From Paenibacillus pedocola (GTDB lineage: Bacteria; Bacillota; Bacilli; Paenibacillales; Paenibacillaceae), in NCBI RefSeq assembly GCF_031599675.1, contig NZ_CP134223.1, positions 558,001 to 622,000 of the forward strand: a DNA stretch of 64,000 nucleotides. Direction: 5' to 3'. The notes beneath the pieces were generated by a model, which was given only the letters and a program-made list of their open reading frames with translations, had not been told where the DNA came from and did no database searches. This document shows, piece by piece, positions 32,804 to 42,038 of this stretch; positions within the stretch are counted from its first letter, which is position 1, and each line of letters opens with the position of its first letter. Position numbers and translations under genes: made by a program.

Positions 32804-33126
32804 TTGCTCACTGCCTCCTTGATGGCATCGCGGGTGATTTTCCAGTGGGAGGTGTTCCAGCGGACTTCTCCGTCTTCCAGCAGAAAAATTTGCGGAGATT
32901 CGTGTTTGATGCCGAATTCTTCAGCAATCTGGTTCGAGACCGGACGGTCTTCAATCACATGAACAATAGCTGCCGGCGTATCAGAGCTCTGTACAAACGC
33001 CAGAAACTCTTCGTTAGCTTTGGCGCTGATCGGGCAGGTTGTGCTGTGCTTAAAAAGCAGTTTCTTGCCGGGTTGCCCGACATATTGGTGCAGTTCATCC
33101 AGAGTATGAAGTTGTTGAATAGACAT
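32800..33126 (-). CDS. ytxJ: YtxJ, monothiol bacilliredoxin-type protein
   Basis: This 108-residue thioredoxin-fold protein has HSTTCPIS with a single active Cys31 (TCPIS), and PQIFLLEDG near the C terminus. YtxJ (BrxC) in Bacillus subtilis removes bacillithiol from S-bacillithiolated proteins. The TCPIS motif is the family signature. ATG has AGGAGGGCG upstream. It is the first gene of a ytxJ-glutaredoxin pair. Confidence 0.93.
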   Translation of the reverse strand: MSIQQLHTLDELHQYVGQPGKKLLFKHSTTCPISAKANEEFLAFVQSSDTPAAIVHVIEDRPVSNQIAEEFGIKHESPQIFLLEDGEVRWNTSHWKITRDAIKEAVSK

Positions 33127-33219
33127 CGGTAAATCGCCCTCCTGGGATTCTATATTTTTGTAATTAAGATTGTAGCATAGTTCAAAATTAAAGCAAAAGA
33201 TACGGCAGAAATAAAAGCC

Positions 33220-33251
33220 TTGACCCTGACACTGGTGTCAGGGTTTATACT
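33220..33251 (+). promoter_or_regulatory. MerR-type promoter and operator
   Basis: TTGACC (33220-33225) and TATACT (33246-33251) have a 20-bp spacer. A perfect 22-bp palindrome (arms ACCCTGACAC and GTGTCAGGGT, 33223-33244) fills it. This overlong spacer with a palindrome is the hallmark of MerR-family promoters. Confidence 0.9.
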
Positions 33252-33290
33252 GAAAGCAGACCATTTCTCATGAACCCCGGGGAGAATGCC

Positions 33291-33689
33291 ATGAAAATAG
33301 GTGAACTTGCAGCGCGGACAGGTGTCAGTGTCCGTTCCCTGCGATATTATGAGCGTCAAGGATTGCTTACACCGCTCCGGGAGGCCAACGGCTACCGTGA
33401 GTATTCGCCGCTGGCCGTCGAAACGGTAGAGACGATTAAGCTGTATTTGAATCTGGGGCTGTCGACAGAGGAGATTGCCGGATTTCTGCATTGTGTACTG
33501 AAGAATAAAGAGTCCTTCTGTGCAGAGGTGATGCCGCTCTACCGCAGCAAGCTGAAGGAGATTGAACGCCAGATTATAGAACTGAGCCAGATCAGGCTCA
33601 ACCTCCAGCAGCGGATGGCTGCAATGCAGCAGGAGCAGATGGAGAGCGGGACTGCTGAGCACGGAAATACTGAACTGGAAAATAGTTAA
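33291..33689 (+). CDS. MerR-family transcriptional regulator
   Basis: This 132-residue protein has an N-terminal winged HTH of the MerR type (MKIGELAARTGVSVRSLRYY, RQGLLTPLREANGYREYSP) and a dimerisation coiled coil (about 80-120). One Cys pair is possible in the C-terminal half (CVLKNKESFC). Compared with classical metal or thiol sensors this is a suggestive but not diagnostic motif. It likely autoregulates through the palindrome in its own promoter and may control the thioredoxin gene just downstream. RBS CGGGGAGA precedes ATG. Confidence 0.92.
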   Translation: MKIGELAARTGVSVRSLRYYERQGLLTPLREANGYREYSPLAVETVETIKLYLNLGLSTEEIAGFLHCVLKNKESFCAEVMPLYRSKLKEIERQIIELSQIRLNLQQRMAAMQQEQMESGTAEHGNTELENS

Positions 33690-33723
33690 GCGTACAGTCA
33701 TAGAGTTACGGGAGGGAAGAATT

Positions 33724-34065
33724 ATGGCAATTATGAATGTGGAGCATGCGGGAGCCCTGCGGGCGGAGCTGAACCGGAGCGGAACAGTGCTGGTTGATTA
33801 TGGTGCGCCGAGGTGCGGACCCTGCAGAACGCTGCTGCCGATTCTGGAGGAACTGGATGAGGAGTATGCGGACAGCGTGTCTATAGTAAAGGTAAACTGT
33901 GATGAGCTGCCTGAGCTGGCGTCGGAGGCTGGCGTCATGGGCCTGCCTACTGTGGTCGTGTACAGCGGAGGACAGCCGGTGGAGAAGCTGGTCGGTCTGC
34001 GTCCGAAATCTGTCTATCAAGGCGTATTGCGAAAGTATGCCGCGGTGAGCAGCAGTACCAGTTAA
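33724..34065 (+). CDS. thioredoxin-family protein
   Basis: This 113-residue protein carries CGPC at residues 31-34 (DYGAPRCGPCRTLLP), a conserved GLPTVVVYSGG cis-Pro and a usual thioredoxin C-terminal helix. The usual WCGPC is replaced by RCGPC. It starts 35 bp after the merR stop with GGAGGGAAG upstream. This suggests a thiol-redox operon under MerR control. Confidence 0.93.
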   Translation: MAIMNVEHAGALRAELNRSGTVLVDYGAPRCGPCRTLLPILEELDEEYADSVSIVKVNCDELPELASEAGVMGLPTVVVYSGGQPVEKLVGLRPKSVYQGVLRKYAAVSSSTS

Positions 34066-34072
34066 CGCATAG

Positions 34073-34116
34073 AGGCGGGAAGCGGCATGCCAGGCATGCG
34101 CTTCCCGCCTTTTTTA
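34073..34116 (+). terminator. intrinsic terminator after thioredoxin gene
   Basis: An 11-bp outer stem (34073-34083 with 34100-34110) and an inner GCATGC pair are followed by six T. Confidence 0.9.
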
Positions 34117-34161
34117 CATATCAGAAAGTAACTACTCAGGATATACAGGAGTTATGAGGGC

Positions 34162-35085
34162 TTATTGTTCATTCAGCACTGCTGCAGGCCGTTCGGCAAA
34201 TGAAGCCGGAACCGGGACAACCTCGTTCTGGTGCAGGGCTTCCAGTATCTCTTCTCTGAGGCTGCCGGTAAATGCGCCCCAGGCCTTTTTACCGACGCCA
34301 AGCTCATCGCGTCCAATGGACTGCAGGGTGTCCAGCCAGACCCGCTTGTCATTAATCACTCCCAGCTGCTCCTGAATGTTCTTATAGATTTCTTCATGGG
34401 CATGAAATTTCTGATTGAGTGCAAAACCCGCGGCGCTCGCGGTATACCGCAGCTCCTTAGCCGATATTCTTAGCTCATGCAGGGCCTCGAAGGCGGCCTT
34501 GGACTCCGCTTCAGGTTCTTTAAACAACGTTTTGCAGGCCTTTTTTTTCTGTTCGAAGGCCACCTCCAGCTCACGCATGACGACGTTTGCGTCCCGTTTG
34601 GCGGTCAGGGCTTCCAGGGGTCCGGCGAGAAAAGCCGTCCAGAGCCTGTCCAATTCCTTTCCGGTCAGCTGCGCAAGCCCGGTTTCCAGCTTCTTGCGGT
34701 ACTCTTTCCGTTTCTCCTTCTGATGCTTAATGACGGCCTTCAGCAGCTCAGCTGTCTTGTCATCGCCGTCTTCCTTCGCCAGTTTGCGCCGCTCTTTGAA
34801 GGAATGAATCAGAACATCTGCATCCCTGACCTTGCCGAGCATCTTCTGGGCCTGTTTAAAAGTGCTGTATAGCTCTCCGGTGGAGGAATGATCGGGATCA
34901 AGAATCGACAGCAGCGTCAGCAGCTTGCGGCTGTTTACCCTCGCCTGATGAATATCCTCATCTCCGAAATCCTTCAGTGCGTCCTTGCTGTAATCACGGA
35001 AGTTAACATAGAGCTTGATCATCGCCTGTTCCCACTGACGGGTCTTACTGGCTTGCCGGTCCTTCGTTAGCTGTTCGACGGTCAT
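34162..35085 (-). CDS. CHAD-domain protein
   Basis: This 307-residue helical protein has the CHAD (conserved histidine alpha-helical) domain. The pattern includes DIHQARVNSRKLLTLLSIL, EALHELRISAKELRYTASAA and conserved charged residues. CHAD domains bind inorganic polyphosphate or associate with polyphosphate-related enzymes. Here no CYTH or polyphosphate kinase gene lies beside it. RBS TTTAGGAGTG precedes ATG. It is monocistronic. Confidence 0.92.
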   Translation of the reverse strand: MTVEQLTKDRQASKTRQWEQAMIKLYVNFRDYSKDALKDFGDEDIHQARVNSRKLLTLLSILDPDHSSTGELYSTFKQAQKMLGKVRDADVLIHSFKERRKLAKEDGDDKTAELLKAVIKHQKEKRKEYRKKLETGLAQLTGKELDRLWTAFLAGPLEALTAKRDANVVMRELEVAFEQKKKACKTLFKEPEAESKAAFEALHELRISAKELRYTASAAGFALNQKFHAHEEIYKNIQEQLGVINDKRVWLDTLQSIGRDELGVGKKAWGAFTGSLREEILEALHQNEVVPVPASFAERPAAVLNEQ

Positions 35086-35338
35086 GCGGCATCACTCCTA
35101 AAGGTTGTGTGTGTATTGCATGAACTTCAGCACATTCTGTCTAACACGGGGAGTATCTTCTTTAGTATAAGGATAACGGTTGGATGAAGCGATTTCAAAT
35201 GCTTTAGGTGTCCTTGCCTTCGCGCCGGGAGGGGAATGGGTTACAATAGGAGCAGTATTAATTTCACGGAAATGAAGAGCGGGCTGCCGGTTAGTTGGAC
35301 AGTCTAATATTCATCTTAGAGGAAGAGGGTAATCATCA

Positions 35339-36256
35339 GTGGTTTCTCATGAGGGCTTGGGGCTATTAAGCAGACTCTTTGACGGGCAGGAGCAGAGAAC
35401 GACCAGCGTTCTTCCTGCGGAAATGGCGGTTTTTGAGCATTTTGCCGGAGAACAGCCGGTCACGGGAGCGGAGGATATGCTGATTCCGTTCGCTTATGAA
35501 GAGACGCTGTGCCGGGACGTTGGAGCGGGAACGGTCCCGCCGTCCCTGCATCTTTGGAGTCACCCCGGAGGGGTTGCGCTGGGTCTGCGGGACAGCAAGC
35601 TGCCCTTTGCCGCTGCAGCGATGGCGGAGCTTGAAGGGGCGGGAATCCGCACGGCAGTCCGGCATTCCGGCGGTGCCGCCGTGCCGCTTGACGCGGGGAT
35701 TGTCAATGTGTCCCTGATTCTCCCGAAAGCTCCGGGCAAGCTGGACTTTCACGATGATTTCCGGCTGCTGGCCTCGCTGATTGCCGAGGCCGCAGCCGTA
35801 AGCCATCCGCAGGCCGCGGCAAGGATCAGGGCCGGAGAAATCGCCGGCTCGTACTGCCCGGGCGATTTCGATCTGGCGATCGGCGGCCGCAAGTTCTGCG
35901 GCATTGCCCAGCGCAGGCAGAGCAGCGCGTACTTCGTGCACGCGTTTGTGGTCGTCTCCGGCTCCGGACAGGAGCGCGGGGAGCTGATCCGCGGATTCTA
36001 TGAGACTGCGTCCGGAGGGGACGAGTCTCTGGTCTATCCGCGGGTCCGCCCGGAGACGATTGCCGCGCTTGGCGAGCTTGGCGGGCCGGATGCAGCGGCG
36101 GTGTTTGCTGCAGGCATCCGGCAGGCGGCCGCCAGCCGGGGTGTGCAGCTGACCTCTGCCGCGCAGCTGCGGCAGGAGACGGGGTATGATCTCCAGTACA
36201 GCGATCCCCGTGTGCTGGAGGCGGCGGAGATCCTGCGGGAGCGGTATGCCCGCTGA
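35339..36256 (+). CDS. lipL: LipL-type octanoyl/lipoyl transferase
   Basis: This 305-residue protein has the lipoate-protein ligase fold: RHSGGAAVPLDAGIVNVSL and GSYCPGDFDLAIGGRKFCG (Cys173 matches the catalytic Cys of LipL). In Bacillus LipL transfers octanoyl from GcvH to E2 subunits of dehydrogenase complexes. GTG 35339 is used with RBS AGAGGAAGAGG. It starts about 250 bp from the divergent CHAD gene. Confidence 0.92.
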   Translation: MVSHEGLGLLSRLFDGQEQRTTSVLPAEMAVFEHFAGEQPVTGAEDMLIPFAYEETLCRDVGAGTVPPSLHLWSHPGGVALGLRDSKLPFAAAAMAELEGAGIRTAVRHSGGAAVPLDAGIVNVSLILPKAPGKLDFHDDFRLLASLIAEAAAVSHPQAAARIRAGEIAGSYCPGDFDLAIGGRKFCGIAQRRQSSAYFVHAFVVVSGSGQERGELIRGFYETASGGDESLVYPRVRPETIAALGELGGPDAAAVFAAGIRQAAASRGVQLTSAAQLRQETGYDLQYSDPRVLEAAEILRERYAR

Positions 36257-36337
36257 ATAAGCTTGCAGCATTAAGCTTGAATCCATAAGCTTGGATGAGT
36301 GAGGCACGATCGTGCCCTAAGTAAATAAGCGCAACGA

Positions 36338-36387
36338 GAAGAGCAGTGATTCCCCGGTGACGGGAGGATCACTGCTCTTCTTCTTTC
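36338..36387. terminator. bidirectional hairpin after lipL
   Basis: A perfect 13-bp stem (GAAGAGCAGTGAT and complement, 36338-36350 with 36368-36380) is followed by TTCTTT. It lies between convergent lipL and mtnU. Confidence 0.8.
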
Positions 36388-36442
36388 GGTCATAGCTGCT
36401 CAGGCCGTACATATTCACCTGCTGGTAAAAGCAGCTTCTTGG

Positions 36443-37222
36443 CTACAAGTACAGCTCAGGCCGCCGGTCAGTGAAGATAGGAATCTGCTGGCGCACCTCA
36501 CGGACCTTTTGCAGATCAATGCTTCCGCTCAGAATCATCTCGCTCTCTGCAGCTTCACTTATAACGTCCCCCCAAGGATCAATAATCATCGAATGTCCGG
36601 CAAAGACGTTCGCCGGATCAGCTCCAGCACGGTTGCAGGCGATCACGTAGCATTGATTCTCGATCGCCCGGCTGATCAGCAGGGCGCGCCAGTGGGCAAG
36701 CCGCGGCATCGGCCATTCGGCACTGACGAACAGCACCTCGGCACCAAGCGCCGTGTGGGCGCGGACCCATTCCGGGAAGCGGATATCGTAGCAGATCAGC
36801 CCGGCGCATAAAGCCCCGTCCAGAGTGAACAGCCCCTTGGCTTCCCCCGGCTGCAGATACAGATGCTCATCCATCAGCCGGAACAGATGCAGCTTGCTGT
36901 ATGCACCGGCCAGCCCGCCTTCACGGTTGAAGACGAACATGCTGTTGGTAATCCCGGCAGACTGCTTGCTGGCAACAGAACCGGCCACAATGTTGATGCC
37001 GTATTCCAGCGCGAGTGAAGAGATCATGGCCTTTGTCTGTGCACCGTCTGGATCGGCAATCTGCTCCAGTCGGGTCAAATCGTATCCGGTCGTCCATAGC
37101 TCAGGCAGGATGAGGCAATCGGGCTTTGCTGCGGCAGCCCTGCGGATAAGCTGTTCCGCCGCAGCATAATTTGCCCCGGGATTGCCAAATGCTATATCGA
37201 GCTGAATCAGGGATATTTTCAT
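36443..37222 (-). CDS. mtnU: carbon-nitrogen hydrolase, MtnU-like
   Basis: This 259-residue nitrilase-superfamily enzyme has the Glu-Lys-Cys triad: ILPELW (Glu41), YSKLHLF (Lys110) and GLICYDIRFPEW (Cys144). The closest match by memory is YkrU/MtnU of Bacillus, adjacent to mtnE in the methionine salvage cluster, a predicted omega-amidase. Here mtnE lies about 3.6 kb away, separated by a MarR-nitroreductase unit. RBS AAAGGAGG precedes ATG. Confidence 0.85.
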   Translation of the reverse strand: MKISLIQLDIAFGNPGANYAAAEQLIRRAAAAKPDCLILPELWTTGYDLTRLEQIADPDGAQTKAMISSLALEYGINIVAGSVASKQSAGITNSMFVFNREGGLAGAYSKLHLFRLMDEHLYLQPGEAKGLFTLDGALCAGLICYDIRFPEWVRAHTALGAEVLFVSAEWPMPRLAHWRALLISRAIENQCYVIACNRAGADPANVFAGHSMIIDPWGDVISEAAESEMILSGSIDLQKVREVRQQIPIFTDRRPELYL

Positions 37223-37313
37223 GCGTCAGCCTCCTTTATAGTATGAAATTATAGTGTAATCTGCCGGCAAAGCAATCCGAAGGAGGCACTAAAAAGGAAG
37301 ATAAAATAAATAG

Positions 37314-37342
37314 TTGACGGGTCAATTAAATCGGTGTAAACT
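37314..37342 (+). promoter_or_regulatory. MarR promoter with operator over -35
   Basis: TTGACG (37314-37319) and TAAACT (37337-37342) are 17 bp apart. TTGAC-GG-GTCAA at 37314-37325 is an inverted repeat overlapping the -35, which suggests autorepression by the MarR protein. Confidence 0.65.
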
Positions 37343-37416
37343 AATTTTCGTCAAGAAGATTTTGCACAATCTATTTTTTAAATCATTAAGCTCACTACAT
37401 TTTAAGGAGGTTAACA

Positions 37417-37845
37417 TTGACGGGACATCAGCCTGACGAAGAACGCATATTTGAACTGCTGCAGGCGCTGAACAAGGGAATAAGCCCGAAGTTTGAACGA
37501 TGTGCCGGCATCAGCCCCACAAGGCTCCGCCTGCTCCATGAGCTGTTCCAGGTTGAAGAGATCAGCCAGATTGCGCTGCAGAAGGAAATCGATATCGATG
37601 CCGCAGCCATTACCCGCCATTTGAAGGGTCTGGAAGAGAGCGGAATGGTCACCCGCCGTAACAACCCTGTAGACAATAGAGTTACTTTGGTCTCACTGAC
37701 CCAGCAAGGGCGGGATAAGGTGCATTGCTACAAGGAAGAGAAGAACCGTTTTATCAGCAGTTTACTTACCGGATTTGACGAGCAGGACCGCAAGTCACTC
37801 GTGGATAAGCTTACCCGGCTGCAGCATAATATCAATCTACTGTAG
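37417..37845 (+). CDS. MarR-family transcriptional regulator
   Basis: This 142-residue protein has a MarR winged HTH: ISPTRLRLLHELFQVEEISQ, LQKEIDIDAAAITRHLKGLE and GMVTRRNNPVDNRVTLVSLT with the basic wing. TTG 37417 has AAGGAGGTT upstream. Two residues of Cys (Cys28 and one near the C terminus) could sense redox. It lies just upstream of a nitroreductase and a monooxygenase, which it probably controls. Confidence 0.93.
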   Translation: MTGHQPDEERIFELLQALNKGISPKFERCAGISPTRLRLLHELFQVEEISQIALQKEIDIDAAAITRHLKGLEESGMVTRRNNPVDNRVTLVSLTQQGRDKVHCYKEEKNRFISSLLTGFDEQDRKSLVDKLTRLQHNINLL

Positions 37846-37885
37846 CCTTCACCCATATACCAACTATCAAAGGAGATTATTTCAC

Positions 37886-38521
37886 ATGAATGCAACGAAA
37901 ACAAATGACTTCACATCGATTATTACAGGCCGCCGCTCCGTGCGCCAATATGATCCAAGTGTCAAAATCAGCAAGGAAGAAATGACCGAAATTCTTACAG
38001 AAGCTACCCTGGCTCCATCCTCAGTAAACATGCAGCCTTGGCGCTTCCTGATCATTGAAAGTGCCGAAGCCAAAGCCAAGCTGGCGACGATCGCCAAGTT
38101 TAACCAGCAGCAGGTTGAAACCTCAGCCGCTATGATCGCTGTGTTCGGCGATTTGAACAACTTCGAGTATGCTGAAGAAATCTATGGTACTGCAGTAGAG
38201 CGCGGCTTGATGCCGAAGGAAGTGAAAGAAGGCCAGCTGTCCCGTCTGGCAGTACATTTCGCCAATCTGCCTGCCGATATCAACAGAGAAACCGTAATGA
38301 TTGACGGTGGCCTGGTCTCCATGCAGCTAATGCTGGCTGCCCGTGCCCATGGATATGATACCAATGCTATCGGCGGTTTCGAAAAGGACCAGATTGCCGA
38401 AATGTTCGGTATGGACAAAGAACGGTACATTCCGGTAATGCTGATCTCCATCGGGAAAGCTGCTGCTGAAGGCTATCAATCCGTACGTCTGCCGATCGAT
38501 AAGATTGCAGAGTGGAAATAA
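37886..38521 (+). CDS. nitroreductase-family protein
   Basis: This 211-residue FMN-dependent protein begins MNATKTNDFTSIITGRRSVR. FMN-binding segments include GRRSVRQYDP, APSSVNMQPWRFLII and AIGGFEKDQIAE. The family reduces nitroaromatics, quinones or flavins; Bacillus counterparts include YodC and YdfN. It is 40 bp after the MarR gene with AAAGGAG upstream of ATG. It probably forms an operon with the MarR gene and the monooxygenase. Confidence 0.93.
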   Translation: MNATKTNDFTSIITGRRSVRQYDPSVKISKEEMTEILTEATLAPSSVNMQPWRFLIIESAEAKAKLATIAKFNQQQVETSAAMIAVFGDLNNFEYAEEIYGTAVERGLMPKEVKEGQLSRLAVHFANLPADINRETVMIDGGLVSMQLMLAARAHGYDTNAIGGFEKDQIAEMFGMDKERYIPVMLISIGKAAAEGYQSVRLPIDKIAEWK

Positions 38522-38545
38522 TCGACTAACCAGGAGGAATGAACA

Positions 38546-38842
38546 ATGATTATTATTCATGCTACACTTCAAGTGAACCCTGAACGTGAGGAGCAATTTC
38601 TGGCAGAAGCCGAGACCCTGCTGAATGCTACACATGAGGAAGAAGGCAATATTTCTTATGAGCTGTACAAGCATGTCTCCCGGAGCAATGTCTATATTAT
38701 GGTGGAGGAATGGCGTGATGCCGAAGCTGTTGCCGGTCATAATGCAAGTCCGCACTTCACCGGCTTTGCGGCCAAAGCAGGCGAATTTCTGACAGCACCG
38801 CTGGATGTTAAGGTATATAACGGAGAACTGTTCAGCAAGTAA
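38546..38842 (+). CDS. antibiotic biosynthesis monooxygenase (ABM) domain protein
   Basis: This 98-residue ferredoxin-like protein has IIIHATLQVNPEREEQFL, EEEGNISYELYKHVS, YIMVEEWRDAEAVAGHN and HFTGFAAKAGEFL, as in YgiN/YcnE-type monooxygenases that act on quinones. It follows the nitroreductase by 24 bp with AGGAGG upstream. The cluster is likely a quinone/electrophile defence operon. Confidence 0.92.
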   Translation: MIIIHATLQVNPEREEQFLAEAETLLNATHEEEGNISYELYKHVSRSNVYIMVEEWRDAEAVAGHNASPHFTGFAAKAGEFLTAPLDVKVYNGELFSK

Positions 38843-38861
38843 GGGCAAGTTGTTGTGAAAA

Positions 38862-38957
38862 AAGCTCGCAGGAGCCTGTGTTTACATCACGCCGCCATGG
38901 CTAGGGTAATTACCCTTCATGGGATGGCGGTGTAAGCAGGCTTCTGCGAGCTTATTT
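38862..38957 (+). terminator. long hairpin terminator of MarR operon
   Basis: Outer arms AAGCTCGCAG and CTGCGAGCTT, with further internal pairing (GCCGCCA with TGGCGGT), form a stem of about 30 bp with imperfections. It spans nearly 100 bp. Confidence 0.7.
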
Positions 38958-39029
38958 GTGCTAGAGAATGACGGGGCCTGGTGTGGCCATTTCCGCAGTA
39001 GTGACTTCTGCCCCGGATCGCCAGTCTCC

Positions 39030-40553
39030 TCAGCTGGTTTCGAATTTTCTGCGCAGGGAATGGGTGAGCTCCTGTAGGTCGATGATTTTGTCGTTAACCT
39101 GTTGGGAGGAATTCATTTGATTTTCACTGCCTGCAGACAGCTGCTCCATGGAAGCCACATTCTCCTCGATAACGGCGGAAATATTCGTCATATCATTGGA
39201 TATTTCCTGTGATGCTGCTTCGATAGTCTGAATGGATCCATTCAGCTCGTTAATCGCTGTCACCAGCTGGCTGATGGTTTGATACACCAGGTCGAAATCT
39301 GACATGAATTCTTTGGCAGAGGCAACAGACTCATCCGAGGTCTGTTTGCCGGTCTCCATTTGCGATACAGAAGTGGCACTTTCTTCCCGTACTTTATTGA
39401 GAATGAGCCTGATTTCTTCGGTGGAATTATTGCTTCGTTGAGCCAGTTTACGGATTTCACTCGCTACCACGGCAAACCCCTTGCCATGCTCACCGGCTCT
39501 TGCGGCTTCGATCGAAGCATTAAGGGCCAATAAATTGGTCTGGGTAGCCACATCCTGAATTAATGAAATGATGCCTTCGATTTTTTGAGTGGACTCATTC
39601 AGGGATACAATGGTTTCAGTAGCTGTCGTAATCGTTTCGGATACAAGGGAAACCTGATTGTATAATACTCTTGTGTTATTACGGTTCTCCGACAAGGCCT
39701 GCTCGGTAGCTGCCGTTCTTTTTTGCATGGTGGAAGAGGTCTGAGAGGTCTGTTCGATCATCTTGGTAATAGATTGCACGGAATTCTCCATGCTGACCAG
39801 CGACCCGCTTTGATCACTCAGACCGGTGGATACCTCCCTGAACGATTGCAGCATCTCTGTATTCACGCGGATGTTGCCTTCCGACAGCTGAGAGACGGCA
39901 GAGGAGGTGTGGTCAAGCTCATCCGAGAGCTGCTTCACCGTTTCTAAGAGCAGGATAGCTTCGTTCTGTTTTTTAGTCTTCTCCCCTTCAAGCTGTGAGG
40001 TAATTTTTTGCTTAGAGATGATCTGCAGGATGGTAGCCGCTGAGGTCATAAGCAGGAACAAGGCATGAATAAGCATCATTGTAAAAGGATAGCTCGATAC
40101 TCCGAACACCAGCTCAGGGACGAGCAATAATCCAAGGATATGCTGCAGCGCAAACAAAACGGTCATGATCAGAGTAAGCATGATATTCTCGTAGTAGGCA
40201 ACAATTGCAATCGCCATGAAAATGGAAAAGTGAAACTCTACCGTTCCGCCCCCGCCTGCGATCATGGAGAAGCTGCCGAAGGTTATGGCCAAAGTATTCA
40301 ATAAAGGGATGTACTTATGTTCCCTGTTCTTGCTGTATAGCCAAATGTTAATGACCAGGAAGATGGCCGGAAGGGCCAGCAGCACATTCATAGAAAAAGC
40401 AAAGTCCCGGGCAATCGTTAGGGCTTCCTCTTCGTTGTGAATCATGCCCAGGCTCAGTAAATCAAACTGCCTATGCAGCAGATGAATCAAAATACTGATG
40501 AAAATCGTTGCGGCTGACATCCAAATCATTAATCTGTTTTTTTGCTGGATCAT
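39030..40553 (-). CDS. methyl-accepting chemotaxis protein
   Basis: This 507-residue receptor begins with about six membrane spans (residues 9-185, for example [19 protein letters not shown]) and no long periplasmic sensor domain. The cytoplasmic part is a methyl-accepting coiled coil (about 200-507) with the hairpin tip containing [19 protein letters not shown] and [19 protein letters not shown] is not evident. The input is a membrane-embedded domain, perhaps sensing membrane or electron-transport state. RBS AGGGGATG precedes ATG. It stands alone. Confidence 0.93.
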   Translation of the reverse strand: MIQQKNRLMIWMSAATIFISILIHLLHRQFDLLSLGMIHNEEEALTIARDFAFSMNVLLALPAIFLVINIWLYSKNREHKYIPLLNTLAITFGSFSMIAGGGGTVEFHFSIFMAIAIVAYYENIMLTLIMTVLFALQHILGLLLVPELVFGVSSYPFTMMLIHALFLLMTSAATILQIISKQKITSQLEGEKTKKQNEAILLLETVKQLSDELDHTSSAVSQLSEGNIRVNTEMLQSFREVSTGLSDQSGSLVSMENSVQSITKMIEQTSQTSSTMQKRTAATEQALSENRNNTRVLYNQVSLVSETITTATETIVSLNESTQKIEGIISLIQDVATQTNLLALNASIEAARAGEHGKGFAVVASEIRKLAQRSNNSTEEIRLILNKVREESATSVSQMETGKQTSDESVASAKEFMSDFDLVYQTISQLVTAINELNGSIQTIEAASQEISNDMTNISAVIEENVASMEQLSAGSENQMNSSQQVNDKIIDLQELTHSLRRKFETS

Positions 40554-40809
40554 GGTTCATCATCCCCTCATATGCAAAGCAAGTATAGATCCCATGAACC
40601 TTCTAAACTACTAATCAATAAGTACATATTCGACAAAACTCATAGTTTAATGGGTTCGATTAATAGGTCTATATTGCTATATAACGGTCTTTTGGCATCA
40701 TATTTTTATAACATCCCATGTGAAATTATGAATCGGCTGGCTTTGGGTTTCCCGAACCGCTAGAATAAAATACAATATGTAATGTTATTAACGAGAGGGT
40801 GACCCGGCA

Positions 40810-41994
40810 ATGAATATTTTCGAACCTTCCCAAATGCTCAATGCTTTGCCTAAGCAGTTCTTTGCTGCGCTTGTTGCCAGGGCCGGCCAGGTAGCGGCTG
40901 AAGGACATGATGTCATTAATCTCGGGCAAGGCAATCCTGACAGGCCTACCCCGTCTCATATTGTAGAAGCCTTGCAGCGAGCGGCGGTTGACCCTATGAA
41001 TCATAAGTACCCGCCTTTTCGCGGGCATGGCTATCTTAAAGAAGCTGCGGCAGCTTTTTATAAACGGGAGTATGGTGTAGAGCTGGACCCGCAGCGGGAG
41101 ATTGCTATACTGTTCGGCGGGAAAACCGGACTGGTTGAGGTAGTGCAGTGCCTGCTGAATCCGGGTGATACCGCACTCGTGCCGGACCCCGGTTACCCGG
41201 ATTACTGGTCTGGTATTGAGCTGGCCCGGGCTGTTATGGAGATGATGCCGCTCAAGGAGGAGCGCGGGTTCCTGCCTGACTATACGGCTATAACCCCGGA
41301 AACGGCGGCCAAGGCAAAGCTGATGTTTCTTAACTACCCGAACAATCCGACCGGAGCGGTGGCTGACGGTGAGTTCTTTTTGGAGACGGTCCGGTTTGCG
41401 GAGAAGCATAACATATGTGTGGTGCATGATTTTGCCTATGCTGCGATTGGCTATGAGGGGCAGCGGCCGGTGAGCTTCCTCCAGACACCAGGAGCTAAGG
41501 AGACCGGCATCGAAATTTATACCTTGTCGAAGACCTATAATATGGCCGGCTGGCGGGTGGCCTTTGCCGCAGGAAATGCCAGTGTGATCGAGAGCCTGAA
41601 TCTGTTGCAGGATCATATGTATGTCAGCTTGTTCGGGGCCGTACAGGAAGCGGCTGCTGCTGCGCTGCTGGGTCCGCAGGATTGTGTCCGCGAGAACGTA
41701 GACCGCTATGAAGCGCGGCGCAACACGTTGATCAGCGGCCTGCAGCAAATTGGCTGGCAGGTGGAGGCTCCGCGCGGCTCCTTTTTCGCCTGGCTTCCTG
41801 TTCCGGAAGGCTATACCTCACAGAGCTTTGCGGACCTGCTGCTGGAGCAGGCGCATGTGGTCGTCGCTCCAGGCATTGGCTTCGGTACTTATGGCGAAGG
41901 CTATGTGCGGATCGGACTGGTAAGCGATGAAGCCCGGCTGGCGGAAGCTGTGCAGCGGATCGCGGGATTGAAGCTGTTTACTGCGGAAGAATAG
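40810..41994 (+). CDS. mtnE: aminotransferase of methionine salvage, MtnE-like
   Basis: This 394-residue class I PLP aminotransferase has INLGQGNPDRPTPSH near the N terminus, LVPDPGYPDYWSG, FLNYPNNPTGAVADGEFF, CVVHDFAYAAIGYEG and SKTYNMAGWR with the PLP Lys241. These regions match, from memory, Bacillus subtilis MtnE (YkrV) very closely, the transaminase that converts KMTB to methionine. Its start has GAGAGGGTG upstream. mtnE in Bacillus is next to mtnU; here they are apart. No SAM riboswitch is seen upstream. Confidence 0.93.
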   Translation: MNIFEPSQMLNALPKQFFAALVARAGQVAAEGHDVINLGQGNPDRPTPSHIVEALQRAAVDPMNHKYPPFRGHGYLKEAAAAFYKREYGVELDPQREIAILFGGKTGLVEVVQCLLNPGDTALVPDPGYPDYWSGIELARAVMEMMPLKEERGFLPDYTAITPETAAKAKLMFLNYPNNPTGAVADGEFFLETVRFAEKHNICVVHDFAYAAIGYEGQRPVSFLQTPGAKETGIEIYTLSKTYNMAGWRVAFAAGNASVIESLNLLQDHMYVSLFGAVQEAAAAALLGPQDCVRENVDRYEARRNTLISGLQQIGWQVEAPRGSFFAWLPVPEGYTSQSFADLLLEQAHVVVAPGIGFGTYGEGYVRIGLVSDEARLAEAVQRIAGLKLFTAEE

Positions 41995-42038
41995 CTGCAT
42001 ATAGCATAAGTGATATTAAGAAGAAGCGGGGCACAGAG

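Noticed and set aside
40554..40809. SAM riboswitch before mtnE
   Set aside because: The 255-bp interval has no recognisable S-box blocks or terminator.
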